From contig DATLUO010000215.1 in the NCBI GenBank assembly GCA_035533075.1, positions 1-64,000 of the forward strand: a stretch of 64,000 bases of DNA. The letters are read 5' to 3'. The stretch comes from Pirellulales bacterium (lineage in GTDB: Bacteria > Planctomycetota > Planctomycetia > Pirellulales > JAICIG01). A model generated the notes under the pieces. The model was not told the DNA's origin. It worked only from the letters and a program-made list of their open reading frames with translations, and did no database searches. The translations under genes and the position numbers were made by a program. This document shows positions 9,807-18,331 of the stretch, piece by piece (position 1 is the first letter of the stretch; the number at the start of each line of letters is the position of its first letter).

Positions 9807-11072
9807 CTATTTGGCCTTGCCACCCTCGATAAGTTGCCCGACGAGCTCGCCGAGCCGTTTTGCACGGGCATGAAGGCTTACGACTTTGCCCTGGCGGTCG
9901 AGCAAGATGGCCAGCGGGATTGAATCGACCTTGTACTGCTCGGCCAGCGGGTGTCCCCAGCCGCTGGCGTTTTCTCCGCCCTCGAAGAGAACCGGCCAGG
10001 CGATGTGCCTCTCCTTGACGAACTCGCTGAGCGCGTCGGCGTCGTTGTCCAAGCTGATGCCGACCACCTCGAAGCCGCGATCGTGATACTTGGCGTAAAC
10101 GTCTTTGACGTTGGGCAACTCGGCCACGCAAGGACCGCACCAGGTGGCCCAAAAGTCGACGAGCACGACCTTGCCTTTATATTGGGAGAGCTCGAACTTT
10201 CCGCCTTCGAGCAGCTTGCCCGAAACGCTCATCGGTTTGCCGATCAGCTCCAATTTGAAGGCCCACGATTCCAGTGGTTTCGCGGCCTCGCGAACGTCGG
10301 AGTCGTCGCTCTTGGCCAACCGGTCGGCGAAGTCGCGAATAAGTTTGCCGGCCTCCTTTTCACGTCCTTCCAGTTCCAGGATTTGCCCCGCTAGATTCGC
10401 CATTTGAGCTGCGCCCACCAGCACGTCGGGCGCGTCGGCCTGGGCGAACTTTTCGGCGAATTTGCGTGCCGCTTCCGCCGCCGCGTCGTGCTTGCCGCTG
10501 CGGTGCAGCAGCACGGTGGCCGCTTTTGCCAACGGCACCATCTTCACGTCGGGTTTGCCGGAACCGGCGAGCTGCTCGACTTCGGTGGCGAAGCGTTCCA
10601 CCGCGGCGGCATCGCTTGCGTCCAACGTATCCAATTGCCTCATCAGGGCATGGGTTTTGACCAAGTGTACGATGGCCGGTCGCTTGTCGTTTTTCAATTG
10701 CTCGGTGAGCGAGTCGAGTTGCCCGGCGGCGTCGTCATCGTCCAGACGCTTGAGAGTCGTCAGTGCGTCGAGCTCCGCTTTGGTTGCCTCGGTCAGCGTT
10801 TCGTCGTCGGCCTTTTCTTTACGGATCCGCTCGGCGGCCGTCACGATGGCCTGGCAGGAGTTGAGCCGTTCGGTGCGCGTCTCGGCACGCCCCTGAGAAC
10901 GCTGCTGCTTTCGGATGAAGGCCAGTAGCTCTTCGGGGGTCCCTTGGGGAACCTCGTATTTCGTGCCGCTCTTTTTGGCGGGCTTGGCGTCTTGATCGTC
11001 GGCGGCAGCGGCGGCGGCGAAACAGGAAAGACACCATATCAGACAGAGCGTGCTGGAAAATCGGAGCGGCAT
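9807..11072 (-). CDS. Exported TlpA-type thioredoxin-fold protein
   Basis: The 421-residue protein starts at ATG 11072 with a clear signal peptide (MPLRFSSTLCLIWCLSCFAA). About 250 residues of charged helical sequence follow, and then a C-terminal TlpA/ResA-like redoxin domain: 'KVVLVDFWATWCGPCVAEL' with the W-C-G-P-C active site near residue 305, 'VVGISLDNDADAL' and the cis-Pro segment 'VDSIPLAILLD'. This architecture, helical N-terminal part plus TlpA, is common in planctomycetes and is thought to be a periplasmic thiol reductase; the substrate is unknown. A longer in-frame start at 11150 lacks signal-peptide character and was not used. Confidence 0.85.
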   Translation of the reverse strand: MPLRFSSTLCLIWCLSCFAAAAAADDQDAKPAKKSGTKYEVPQGTPEELLAFIRKQQRSQGRAETRTERLNSCQAIVTAAERIRKEKADDETLTEATKAELDALTTLKRLDDDDAAGQLDSLTEQLKNDKRPAIVHLVKTHALMRQLDTLDASDAAAVERFATEVEQLAGSGKPDVKMVPLAKAATVLLHRSGKHDAAAEAARKFAEKFAQADAPDVLVGAAQMANLAGQILELEGREKEAGKLIRDFADRLAKSDDSDVREAAKPLESWAFKLELIGKPMSVSGKLLEGGKFELSQYKGKVVLVDFWATWCGPCVAELPNVKDVYAKYHDRGFEVVGISLDNDADALSEFVKERHIAWPVLFEGGENASGWGHPLAEQYKVDSIPLAILLDRQGKVVSLHARAKRLGELVGQLIEGGKAK

Positions 11073-11159
11073 GGGGATGGTCCTTGGTATGAAGCGCGGC
11101 AAGCGGAAACGCCCCTCATGCAAGCTACCCCATGTTCGCCCCTTGTGCAAACCACGCGC

Positions 11160-11329
11160 CGGTCAGGCTACGCGGCCGCTTGCGCTTACGTAGCCCGCTT
11201 GCGCTTACGTAGCCCGCTTGCTCCGCAAGCGGAAGGGAACGATCTTGACTGTTTTTAGCTTCCCGATTTGAAAATGAAGAGCCGAGGGACGGGAACGCCG
11301 TTCCGCTTGCGGAGCAAGCGGGCTACGTA
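11160..11329. repeat. Palindromic repeat cluster (family A), tandem and inverted copies
   Basis: The unit TACGTAGCCCGCTTGCTCCG followed by CAAGCGGAA occurs at 11206-11234 and, as a perfect 29-base reverse complement, at 11301-11329. Two shortened tandem copies (GTAGCCCGCTTGCGCTTAC type) precede the first. Inside each full unit, CCGCTTGC-TCC-GCAAGCGG is a perfect 8-bp hairpin. Another copy lies at 44299-44324. The cluster separates the divergent TlpA-type and SDR promoter/terminator ends. Confidence 0.85.
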
Positions 11330-11339
11330 ACGGCTACGA

Positions 11340-12095
11340 TCAGCCGCCGGCATAAATGCTACGGCCGCCGTCGACCGGCAGGCACACGCCCGTCACATAG
11401 TCGTTCCGCAACAAGAACAGCACGGCGTCAGCGATGTTCTCCGGCCTGCCCTCTCGCTTGGCGAGTGTCGCATGGATGACGGCCTGACGTTCCTTTTCGG
11501 GCATATCGCGCGGCAGAAGCACCGGCCCCGGCAACACGGCGTTGACGCGCACGCGCGGATTTCGCCGGCCCAGCTCGACGGCCATATCGCGCGTCAGCGT
11601 GGGAATGGCCCCTTTCGACGCAAAGTACGCCGAGTAATCGGGATAGGGCCGCACCATCGCCCAGTCGCCCAGGTTGACGATGGCCCCGCCCGTCGCCTGA
11701 CCGACCATCACCAGGCCCACCTGCCGGCAGCACAGGAAGGTGCCGAGCAGATTGGTTTCCAGATGCTCGCGCACTTCGGCGGCGGTCACCTCTTCCAGCG
11801 GCTTGGCATTCCAGACGGCGGCGCAATTCACCAGCGCGTCGATGCGGCCGAACGCGGCCAGGGCCTGGCGCGTCATCTCGCGCACATCCGACTCGTCGCG
11901 AATATCTCCCGACACCACGGCGGCTTCGCTGCCCTGCGAGCGCAATTCGGCCGCCGTCGCCTCCGCTTCGTCCAGCGAATGCCGCGCGTGCAGCACGACA
12001 CGATAACCGCTGGCCGCCAAGGTCCGGGCAACGCAGTTGCCGATCCGCGGCGGCCCGCTGCCCGGCACCAGGGCAACCGACCGATTAGGGCCCAT
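11340..12095 (-). CDS. Short-chain dehydrogenase/reductase, pteridine-reductase-like
   Basis: This 251-residue SDR has a nucleotide-binding motif of the form G-S-G-P-P-R-I-G rather than T-G-x-x-x-G-I-G, and 'VVLHARHS' following it. Both resemble the pteridine reductase/FolM branch, which reduces pterins or dihydrofolate with NADPH. The catalytic Y-x3-K is present as Y-F-A-S-K. The usual catalytic Ser position reads 'VNLGDWAM', so Ser is replaced, as also occurs in PTR1-type enzymes. 'VNAVLPGPV' and 'TGVCLPVDGG' are standard SDR C-terminal motifs. Its start overlaps the end of the isochorismatase-like gene by 11 bp, so the two form an operon. The substrate is an inference. Confidence 0.82.
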   Translation of the reverse strand: MGPNRSVALVPGSGPPRIGNCVARTLAASGYRVVLHARHSLDEAEATAAELRSQGSEAAVVSGDIRDESDVREMTRQALAAFGRIDALVNCAAVWNAKPLEEVTAAEVREHLETNLLGTFLCCRQVGLVMVGQATGGAIVNLGDWAMVRPYPDYSAYFASKGAIPTLTRDMAVELGRRNPRVRVNAVLPGPVLLPRDMPEKERQAVIHATLAKREGRPENIADAVLFLLRNDYVTGVCLPVDGGRSIYAGG

Positions 12096-12969
12096 CGCTT
12101 CCCTCGACGACGCGGGTCAGGTCGCGGCTCTCGATCGACGGACACCAATAGCGTTCGATGTGCTCGACCACCAACTCCGTTCCGCGCGCATGACTCACGT
12201 GCGGGGGCTGCCGCGGATCGTACATGGCGTCGGTGAGATCGCGGACCAGCACCACGTTCATTCCCAGCCGCACCATCTGCCGGATGCCGAACGACCGGCC
12301 CAAGACGCACATGTTGGTGTGGACGCCCAGAATCGCGATGTTCTTGATTCCTTCCTGGCGGCAAAAGTTATAGATTTCAACTCCGCTGTCGCTCACGCCG
12401 TCGAAGCCGGTGATGGCAATCGCCGGGTGCTCGCGCTGGTAGCGCCGCACTTGCGGCGGCGGCTCAGGATCGTCGCACGGTTTGCTCACGTCCAGCGGCA
12501 GCGGCGGCTCCCGGCCGGGATCGAGGTGGCACCAGCCGGCGATGGGCACGGGCGGCTCGACGGCGGACGCTTGTTGCATGCGGCGGCGGTAGGGCGTATC
12601 GGCGTAGACGTCCATCGTGCCGCTGGGAGCGTGAACGATGATCACGCCGCGGTCGCGCGCGGCCGTGACCACGCGATTGATCTCCGGGGCCAGCACGGCG
12701 ATGCGTTGCGCGGCGCGTTGGCAATAGATGTCGTCCCAAACGTCGCAGATCAGAATGGCCGTCTCGGCGGCTTGCCACTCGACCGCCCGCAGTTGAACCT
12801 CAACTTGTCCGCTGCCGGCCGGCTTTTCGGCGCGCGAGCGCTCATTCAGCAAAAGCGTGCCGCTGAGTTTGGGGCGATTCGCCTCGCGAGCGCCGGCGGC
12901 CTCTTCGCCGAAGGAGAGCGTCGGCACGCTGAGAAGTGCCAGGCACGTCAGGAGAGATGCACGAGTCAT
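12085..12969 (-). CDS. Exported isochorismatase-family cysteine hydrolase
   Basis: The 294-residue protein opens with a signal peptide (MTRASLLTCLALLSVPTLSFG), unusual for a family that is mostly cytoplasmic. The isochorismatase fold is marked by 'TAILICDVWDD' (catalytic Asp) and 'NIAILGVHTNMCVLGR', which contains the nucleophilic Cys preceded by the usual strand. Between them is a longer than usual insertion with 'GWCHLDPGREPPLP'. Family members hydrolyse amides or vinyl ethers (nicotinamidase, isochorismatase, ureidoacrylate hydrolases); the substrate here is unknown. It is translationally linked to the downstream SDR gene. Confidence 0.85.
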   Translation of the reverse strand: MTRASLLTCLALLSVPTLSFGEEAAGAREANRPKLSGTLLLNERSRAEKPAGSGQVEVQLRAVEWQAAETAILICDVWDDIYCQRAAQRIAVLAPEINRVVTAARDRGVIIVHAPSGTMDVYADTPYRRRMQQASAVEPPVPIAGWCHLDPGREPPLPLDVSKPCDDPEPPPQVRRYQREHPAIAITGFDGVSDSGVEIYNFCRQEGIKNIAILGVHTNMCVLGRSFGIRQMVRLGMNVVLVRDLTDAMYDPRQPPHVSHARGTELVVEHIERYWCPSIESRDLTRVVEGSDGP

Positions 12970-13097
12970 GGTGAGAATCCAATTTCTAGACTGGGGAGCG
13001 CGCGAGCTTGCTGACCGCCATCATGCCCCACCGCGCCGCCGCTTTCAAGACAGCAAAACTGTCGGTCGAGAACGCGGAGGTAACCCCACCATTGGGC

Positions 13098-13120
13098 CAA
13101 CTGGCGGAATCCGCCAGTTG
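13098..13120. other. 23-bp near-perfect palindrome
   Basis: Arms CAACTGGCGGA and TCCGCCAGTTG surround a single central A. It lies in the 236-bp gap between the isochorismatase-like gene start and the ankyrin gene start, so it could be an operator or half of a dispersed repeat. No T-run follows, so it is not a terminator. No gene was recognised in the rest of the gap. Confidence 0.5.
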
Positions 13121-13205
13121 ATCAGGTGTTCCCCGTCCCGCCGGCAAGCCAAGCGAAGATCATCGCGATCTAAAACACTTGTGAAAAATAAAAGCATTTA
13201 GCGTC

Positions 13206-15023
13206 ATGTTCGTCGGTCATGCCCGGAATCGGCGCCGGCATCAACCCATAGGCGACCAGGAGTTCGCCGACGTGAAACGTGCTCTCCCCCTTCTGCACGA
13301 GCGCTGGCCAGCTCGATTCGACGTTTCGCCGGCGCCCTGTTCCCGCATGGCCGCCGCGGCCATTCCGTGGGGCTATTGCTGCAAGCGCTTCAAGATCGCC
13401 TGGCCCGTTCCCGATGTGCGCATCTCCCGCGATGGATTTCAGGTGCTCGATGCCGAGGGCCGCCCGATGCAAGCGGGCCTGCGCGGCTACGTGCGGGTGG
13501 GAGGTCCGGAAATCGCCGCAGGCGAAAACGAGGCCGCCGATGCTCTGGCCGAAGCCATCGACCGTTGCGACCCCGAAGGCATCCGGGCGGCGGTCGCGCG
13601 AGGAGCGTCGCTCACGGTTCTGCCCGATACCTCCACGTCGCCGTTGCTGGCGGCGCTCTTCAAATTCGAGGAGCCGGAGTGGAGAGAGTGCGTCGAGCTG
13701 CTGATCGAACTGGGTTGCCACGTGAACGGCGTCAATAAGGATCCGCCGATTGTCGTTTGCGTCGACGAGCGCTTCCTCGACGAGCCCGATGCGCTCGAAG
13801 CGGTGGAGTTGCTGCTCGAGCGTGGCGCGGACGTCAATGCTACCGACGCCGACGGACAAACGGCCCTCTTTCGCTCGGTCCTCGACCAGCGAGTCGAGCT
13901 CGTGCGGCTCCTTCTCGAACATGGGGCCAATCCGGACATCAAGGACCGAAACGGCGTTTCGCCCGTCGATTGGCTGCGGAAGGCTTGTGAACGCGAAACG
14001 AACTTCCAGGAACGCACCGTGTTTGCCGAGCTCTTGAGCCTGCTGACAGGCCAGCCGGTGGCCAAGCCGCAAGCGGCGACCTTGACTCCCGCGCTGGCGG
14101 CCGAAAGCAAACGCTTCCGGATGTGCGTTACCGCGCGCCGCCTGCTTCCCTTGCTGAACGCGAACCTCAGCATCCGGCGCTGGGACGATTACCCCTACGC
14201 CAAGCGACGCTGGTTTCGCGACCGGGAACAGCAACTCGCCGACGCGGGCTTCCAGTTCGCGCAGCATTTTGGCATCGGGCTTTCGAATCAGAGCGCCTTT
14301 ACCAACCCGGACCTCGGTTTCGACGCGATTCTGTCCGCGGGCGACAAACCCGGCTGCGAGATCATCGCTTATCATAGCGACCACACCACGACGACGGTCA
14401 CGAATTCCACCGACGTGGTCGGTCCCGAGTTCGCCCCGCCGTCACGCGTCCTGAAGGAGGTCCAGGGAGCGTCGCCCGCCCAGTTGGTCGAATATCTAAG
14501 AGATCTGGCGCGAGGGAAAGAGATGATGCGCGTCGATGCCGCTTCCTTCGCATCGCGTTACACGGAGGCCTTGAACCGCGTCGCGCGTGAGACCGGCGAG
14601 CGTGCCCGACACGTGCTTGAGACGCCGACCCTTCTCGTCGATGGCTCACCGCCGCGCTACGAGCGCCTCGGCTGCTACTTGGATTTTGCAGATTGGAAGG
14701 ATCCCGGCTATTCCAGCGAAAACTGGGTGCGAGACTGGAAAGAGAAATTCGCCAAGGCGGACCGTGACCCGCCCGATAGCACGAGCGACGCGGTCGATGC
14801 CGCCATGTACCTGGTGGTCATGCGTCATTTTCAGTTCGCATCGGCGCCCGAGCCGGGCGAATTCCTGGCTTCGGGCGGCGACGTGGCCCTGGCTCATTTT
14901 CGGGCCATCGCCCGCGCGGCGAAGGGATGCACTCACGCCGAGCCGTGGTTTCAGTTCCGATCGCTGGTGCGTGGATTGCTGCTGTGCGCCTGGCCGGGCG
15001 CTGGGAAACGTTCAAAGAGATAG
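13206..15023 (+). CDS. Ankyrin-repeat protein, frameshifted near its C-terminus
   Basis: The 605-codon frame contains at least two clear ankyrin repeats near residues 185-260 ('ALEAVELLLERGADVNATDA DGQTALF', 'LVRLLLEHGANPDIKDRNG'), with weaker ones before. A helical C-terminal domain rich in Trp/Phe/Arg follows ('DVALAHFRAIARAAKGC', 'WFQFRSLVRGLLLC'). The reading frame then breaks: the final residues (AWPGAGKRSKR) look out of frame, while a second frame continues plausible protein from about 14990 to 15469. The start is uncertain; neither ATG 13206 nor the internal ATG at 13347 has a recognisable ribosome binding site. The role is unknown. The combined C-terminal part faintly recalls Imm49-type immunity proteins, a weak inference. 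Confidence 0.6.
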   Translation: MFVGHARNRRRHQPIGDQEFADVKRALPLLHERWPARFDVSPAPCSRMAAAAIPWGYCCKRFKIAWPVPDVRISRDGFQVLDAEGRPMQAGLRGYVRVGGPEIAAGENEAADALAEAIDRCDPEGIRAAVARGASLTVLPDTSTSPLLAALFKFEEPEWRECVELLIELGCHVNGVNKDPPIVVCVDERFLDEPDALEAVELLLERGADVNATDADGQTALFRSVLDQRVELVRLLLEHGANPDIKDRNGVSPVDWLRKACERETNFQERTVFAELLSLLTGQPVAKPQAATLTPALAAESKRFRMCVTARRLLPLLNANLSIRRWDDYPYAKRRWFRDREQQLADAGFQFAQHFGIGLSNQSAFTNPDLGFDAILSAGDKPGCEIIAYHSDHTTTTVTNSTDVVGPEFAPPSRVLKEVQGASPAQLVEYLRDLARGKEMMRVDAASFASRYTEALNRVARETGERARHVLETPTLLVDGSPPRYERLGCYLDFADWKDPGYSSENWVRDWKEKFAKADRDPPDSTSDAVDAAMYLVVMRHFQFASAPEPGEFLASGGDVALAHFRAIARAAKGCTHAEPWFQFRSLVRGLLLCAWPGAGKRSKR

Positions 15024-15469
15024 GCAACGCCGTTCAACCCAAGCTGGCGTCGACGAACACGGCCGGCGAGGAAGATCTCGACTTCGCCGAGGTGCTCCTG
15101 CTGCTGGTCTCGAGCTATCGCGACCGCGCGCTGCCCAAGGCCGCGGCCTTGGAACAGGCGGTGGCGAAGCGATTGGCCGAGCGTCCTCGTTCGCTTCTGG
15201 AGGTATGGCGCGCCGTCGACGCCGGCCGAGCGGGGGAAGTGGAGCAAGCGCTGCGGCGTTCGCTCGAATGTTTTCTGGAAGCACGAAAACCCAGACTCGT
15301 GGTGAGTCGCCCGTACGACCTCTTCGAATTCGTGTCGCTTCCCGACAGCCTGTTCCATCTGGCCGCGCGCCGGCGCGGATTGAAGTTGCCGCCTTTGCCG
15401 CCCCACCTGGCGGACATGCTGCTCACGCCTGACACGATTGGCTTGCATTCTGGGCAATCTCCGGCTTAA
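14927..15469 (+). pseudogene. Frameshifted continuation of the ankyrin protein (weakly Imm49-like)
   Basis: This second frame begins to look like protein around 14985 ('LAGRWETFKEIGN') and reads on through 'FAEVLLLLVSSYRDRALPK', 'RPRSLLEVWRAVDAG' and 'LLTPDTIGL' to a TGA/TAA-bounded end at 15469. It joins smoothly to the ankyrin protein if one base is restored near 14985-14995. I therefore regard the two frames as one gene interrupted by a single-base deletion, or by a sequencing error. The ATG at 14927 is unlikely to be a real start, because the first 20 residues are out-of-frame sequence of the ankyrin gene. Confidence 0.55.
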
Positions 15470-15479
15470 AATTGACTGC

Positions 15480-15839
15480 GTGAATGACATCGTAGGTATT
15501 CCCGATTCCGTTGCATCCTCGGCGTTGAAGGCGACCACCGGCGGAGGAAGCAATTCCAATCCGGCGCCCGGCTTGGAGTGCGAAGGGGCGGAGGACCATC
15601 GTCGGCAAGCACTTCTGAAATCCGCAGAGGCGTTTGACCGGGAACTCGTGGGAATGCTGGCCGACCATGCTGACGAGTGGGTGGCTTTCGCTGGTTCAAC
15701 AAGACTCGGCTTTGCCCAGAGTCGGACGGCGTTGATCCGCGCTTGTATGAGCCAGGGTCTTCGTCCGGGCGAGTTTCTGGTCCGTCGCGTCGAGCCACAG
15801 CCTGAAGACGTTGTGGAGACCCCGCGTCTTGTGATCTAG
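15480..15839 (+). CDS. Small DUF5678-like protein
   Basis: The distinctive part is the C-terminal half: 'FDRELVGMLADHADEWVAFA' followed by 'GSTRLGFAQS', 'LIRACMSQGLRPGEFLVRRV' and 'EP'. I recognise this pattern (residues around 'WVA', 'G..R.GF..t..el...c...Gl..geFlV..IEP') as a small uncharacterised domain common in planctomycetes, related to DUF5678. The N-terminal third looks unconserved. The start is uncertain: GTG 15480 is proposed, and TTG 15438 is also open. The stop is two bases before the next frame, so the two are probably an operon. Confidence 0.5.
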   Translation: MNDIVGIPDSVASSALKATTGGGSNSNPAPGLECEGAEDHRRQALLKSAEAFDRELVGMLADHADEWVAFAGSTRLGFAQSRTALIRACMSQGLRPGEFLVRRVEPQPEDVVETPRLVI

Positions 15840-15840
15840 C

Positions 15841-16380
15841 TTGCCAGGGAAACCCGCCGCTGGGATTTGTGTGCCTCTCCTCATCGACCGCTTGCCGTTT
15901 CATCGTTGGATCGACCGCACGCGCGATCCTCCGCGGGAACATTGGTCGATTCGACTGCCCGTAATCGTCTCAAACCCGGGTTTAGACGCTCCACCGGTCG
16001 GCGCGAAGATCCAAGAATGGGTGTTTGACATCGGCTTCACAGCCCACGCATTCGCCTGGCGTTGGCATCTGGAAGACGCCGGCGTCGATCTTGAACTTTG
16101 GGACGTGCCAAGCAATTCTTCGATTCGCTCGTCCATCGATAACAGGAAAGAGCCTGTGAAGATTTGCCAGGTTGATATTTGGTTGCCCGAGTTCCCACGC
16201 CGCGACGACGGCCGAGTCGAGCGGCTCGAAACCGAAGTCTTGTATCGAGATCAATCCGCTCGACCGGATCCTCAATTCAACCGACCGTTGCTCGGACTGC
16301 GCTGCTTCATGTCGGCGCGTGCCAGGGCGGAAATCGATTTTGTGGCCAAAACAACCTCGCTCTGGTGGCCGTCGGAGTGA
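15841..16380 (+). CDS. Hypothetical protein paired with the DUF5678-like gene
   Basis: A 179-residue frame with a TTG start, separated by one base from the preceding stop. Its C-terminal 'PLLGLRCFMSARARAEIDF' resembles the end of retropepsin-like aspartic proteases found beside DUF5678-like genes in planctomycetes. However, I see no D-T/S-G active-site motif; 'VFDIGFTAHAF' stands where it would be. It may be a degenerate member or an unrelated protein. Codon use looks coding, with few rare stretches. Function unknown. Confidence 0.4.
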   Translation: MPGKPAAGICVPLLIDRLPFHRWIDRTRDPPREHWSIRLPVIVSNPGLDAPPVGAKIQEWVFDIGFTAHAFAWRWHLEDAGVDLELWDVPSNSSIRSSIDNRKEPVKICQVDIWLPEFPRRDDGRVERLETEVLYRDQSARPDPQFNRPLLGLRCFMSARARAEIDFVAKTTSLWWPSE

Positions 16381-16682
16381 CCGTATTTCCGCGAGTTGCC
16401 GCTCGGCGAGCAACTGTTCATAGAGATCCTTGCGAATCAAGACGTAGGCCGTTTGCGTGCTGGGATTGATAAAGGTCGCTGGCGCCTCAGCGCATGCGGC
16501 AACCGCGTCAGGCTGCGGGGAAGCCCTGAAGAGAACCTCGATCGGCAGAGAGGCAACCGTGTGCCGGGCAACTTTACCGCGCCGCCGACTTGCAATTCGC
16601 TTGCCGCGGGGGCTAACTTAAAGGCAACTCTTTGCTGTGGATCTTCACCCCTTTTGCCAATGCGCTTGAAAGCGGGACGGCC
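16381..16682. other. No gene recognised
   Basis: About 300 bases between the hypothetical gene and the PrsW-like gene. Several overlapping short frames exist on both strands, but none has a start signal or a recognisable motif. It could be the decayed N-terminal part of the PrsW-like gene, whose homologues often carry an N-terminal zinc-ribbon. Confidence 0.4.
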
Positions 16683-17750
16683 ATGCCGCTCAGCGTTGTT
16701 TGTTTGAACCGCCTCACCAACATGGTTGGAGCTGGGCCAAAATCGCGCAAGCTGCCGTATTTGTTCGCCCTGACGCTCGTTCCGTTGGTGCTGTCGCTGG
16801 TCGGCGACACGAATGACATCCGCGAGCGCATCGACCGCACCATCGAGGCCCATCCCGAAATAGAAATGGACGGCGATGCGGGCCTAAGCCGCGACGGGTT
16901 GTTGAGCGCGCTTCCGGAAAGACGGATCGAGGGAGCGCACCTCTCCGCCGGAAGTTGGCTCCATTGGCTCTATGCCCTCGCCGCGGCCGCGATGTTTTGG
17001 GGCGTCATCCTGGCCTTGTTCGAGCGTGGCGAAGCCACCCCAAGGCAGTTGCTGGCCATCGGAGCGCGAACGGCGACGGTGGGCATCTTGCTGTTGCTCG
17101 GCTTCCAGTTGTTGGCCGGGATGGCGCAGGGGCTTTGGATGCGCGGCGGCGGTCTGTTGATGCTGGTGTTCTACATCATCAAGTTCATCGGCTTCTCCTA
17201 CGAGGCCGCATTCGACCCACAAAACGGCTTCTGGGTCAGCTTCCTGGGATTCACGCTCGGTGTGGGGTTGTGTGAAGAGTTTGTCAAGGCGCTGCCGCTC
17301 TACCTCAAGGTGCGCAGGGGCGAACGCCTAAGCTGGCGGGCGGCTTGCGTGCTGGGGCTCGCCAGCGGCGTCGGGTTCGGCGTGGCGGAGGGGATCATGT
17401 ACGCGGGCGGCCATTACAACGGCATCGCCAAGCTCGACCTGTATTTTGTGCGGTTCCTCTCCTGCGTCGCCTTGCACGCCATCTGGACGGCCTCGGTGGC
17501 GTTGGTGTTGTGGCACAACAAGAAGCTGGTGGGCGGCGACCTTGATTGGGCCAACTGGATCGTCGGCGCCATGAAAGTCCAGGGCGTACCGATGTTCCTC
17601 CACGGGTTGTACGACACCGCGTTGAAGCGCGACCTGAACCTGCCGGCGCTGGTGTTCGCGATCGCCAGCTTTGGCTGGCTCGCGTACCTGCTTGCTTGTT
17701 CCCGCGCTAGCGACCCCGTAGCGAAGCGAGCCCGATTTGCGACGACATGA
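16683..17750 (+). CDS. PrsW-like intramembrane metalloprotease
   Basis: A multi-spanning membrane protein of about 355 residues with the PrsW (CPBP-related) signatures: 'GLCEEFVKALPLYL' (the E-E-x-x-K motif), 'GFGVAEGIMYAGGHY', 'ALHAIWTASVALVLW' and 'MFLHGLYDTAL' provide the conserved Glu and His residues of the membrane active site. PrsW cleaves anti-sigma factors in Bacillus, but most homologues have unknown substrates. About seven hydrophobic segments are visible. The start is uncertain: ATG 16683 gives a short hydrophilic leader, ATG 16722 is an alternative, and a TTG exists at 16632. No good ribosome binding site is seen at any of these. Confidence 0.8.
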   Translation: MPLSVVCLNRLTNMVGAGPKSRKLPYLFALTLVPLVLSLVGDTNDIRERIDRTIEAHPEIEMDGDAGLSRDGLLSALPERRIEGAHLSAGSWLHWLYALAAAAMFWGVILALFERGEATPRQLLAIGARTATVGILLLLGFQLLAGMAQGLWMRGGGLLMLVFYIIKFIGFSYEAAFDPQNGFWVSFLGFTLGVGLCEEFVKALPLYLKVRRGERLSWRAACVLGLASGVGFGVAEGIMYAGGHYNGIAKLDLYFVRFLSCVALHAIWTASVALVLWHNKKLVGGDLDWANWIVGAMKVQGVPMFLHGLYDTALKRDLNLPALVFAIASFGWLAYLLACSRASDPVAKRARFATT

Positions 17751-17809
17751 GGGGCCTCTGACGCTACAGGCCATGCCCTCGCTGGCATCGGCAATCTTCT
17801 TCCAGGGCG

Positions 17810-18301
17810 TCATTCTTGGGAGACCGGCAGAAAGCGTAGGCTGCCCGACGCCAAGTCCAGCAGCGCGACGGTGAATTCTTCGGCCCGGTACAGTGCGCCG
17901 GGATTGATTTGCCGCACGGAGCGGACGACCGCGTCGCTGCGATAGTGCGCGTGCCCAGTTAAGAGAAAGTCGGGCCGCTCGGCGAGCACGCGCCGCACAT
18001 CCATGGTTAGGTGCCCGTGGGCTACGCCGATGCGCCTGCCTGCCAAATCGACCACGCCGCCCCAGCCCAGGCAGACGGCCCCGAAGTCCGCGGCGGCCCT
18101 TCGCAGTTCGGGCACCGAATCGGCGTCGTGGTTGCCGAACACGAACCACAACGGCAGTTTCGAACACGCTTCGACGATCGGCGCGCCTGCCAGGTCGCCG
18201 CAGTGGACGAGCGCCTCCGCCCCCGCGTCGCGGAGCATCTCGACGGCGAACTGCGTGCGGGCCAGTTCATCGTGCGTGTCTGCAAGGATACCAAGACGCA
18301 T
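17810..18301 (-). CDS. YfcE/MJ0936-type metallophosphoesterase
   Basis: The 163-residue protein carries the full calcineurin-like metal-site series: 'LADTHDE' (D-x-H), 'LVHCGDLAG' (G-D), 'FVFGNHDAD' (G-N-H-D/E), 'VAHGH' and 'TGHAHY'. Small stand-alone enzymes of this type hydrolyse phosphodiesters such as cyclic nucleotides; the physiological substrate is usually unknown. It follows the SBP56-type gene on the same strand with a 30-bp gap, so it is probably in the same operon. No signal peptide, so it is cytoplasmic. Confidence 0.9.
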   Translation of the reverse strand: MRLGILADTHDELARTQFAVEMLRDAGAEALVHCGDLAGAPIVEACSKLPLWFVFGNHDADSVPELRRAAADFGAVCLGWGGVVDLAGRRIGVAHGHLTMDVRRVLAERPDFLLTGHAHYRSDAVVRSVRQINPGALYRAEEFTVALLDLASGSLRFLPVSQE

Positions 18302-18331
18302 GACCGAGGCTCACGGGTTGTCGACGGAGCG

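Noticed and set aside
7945-10152. 735-codon minus-strand frame over the DegP-type gene
   Set aside because: No domain or ribosome binding site; it is the antisense shadow of a high-GC gene, and the plus strand has a complete protease with its terminator.
13206-15469. Firm assignment of the ankyrin protein tail to Imm49
   Set aside because: Only a faint resemblance ('W..f', 'R.k..le.w.a...gd' style); no toxin partner nearby.
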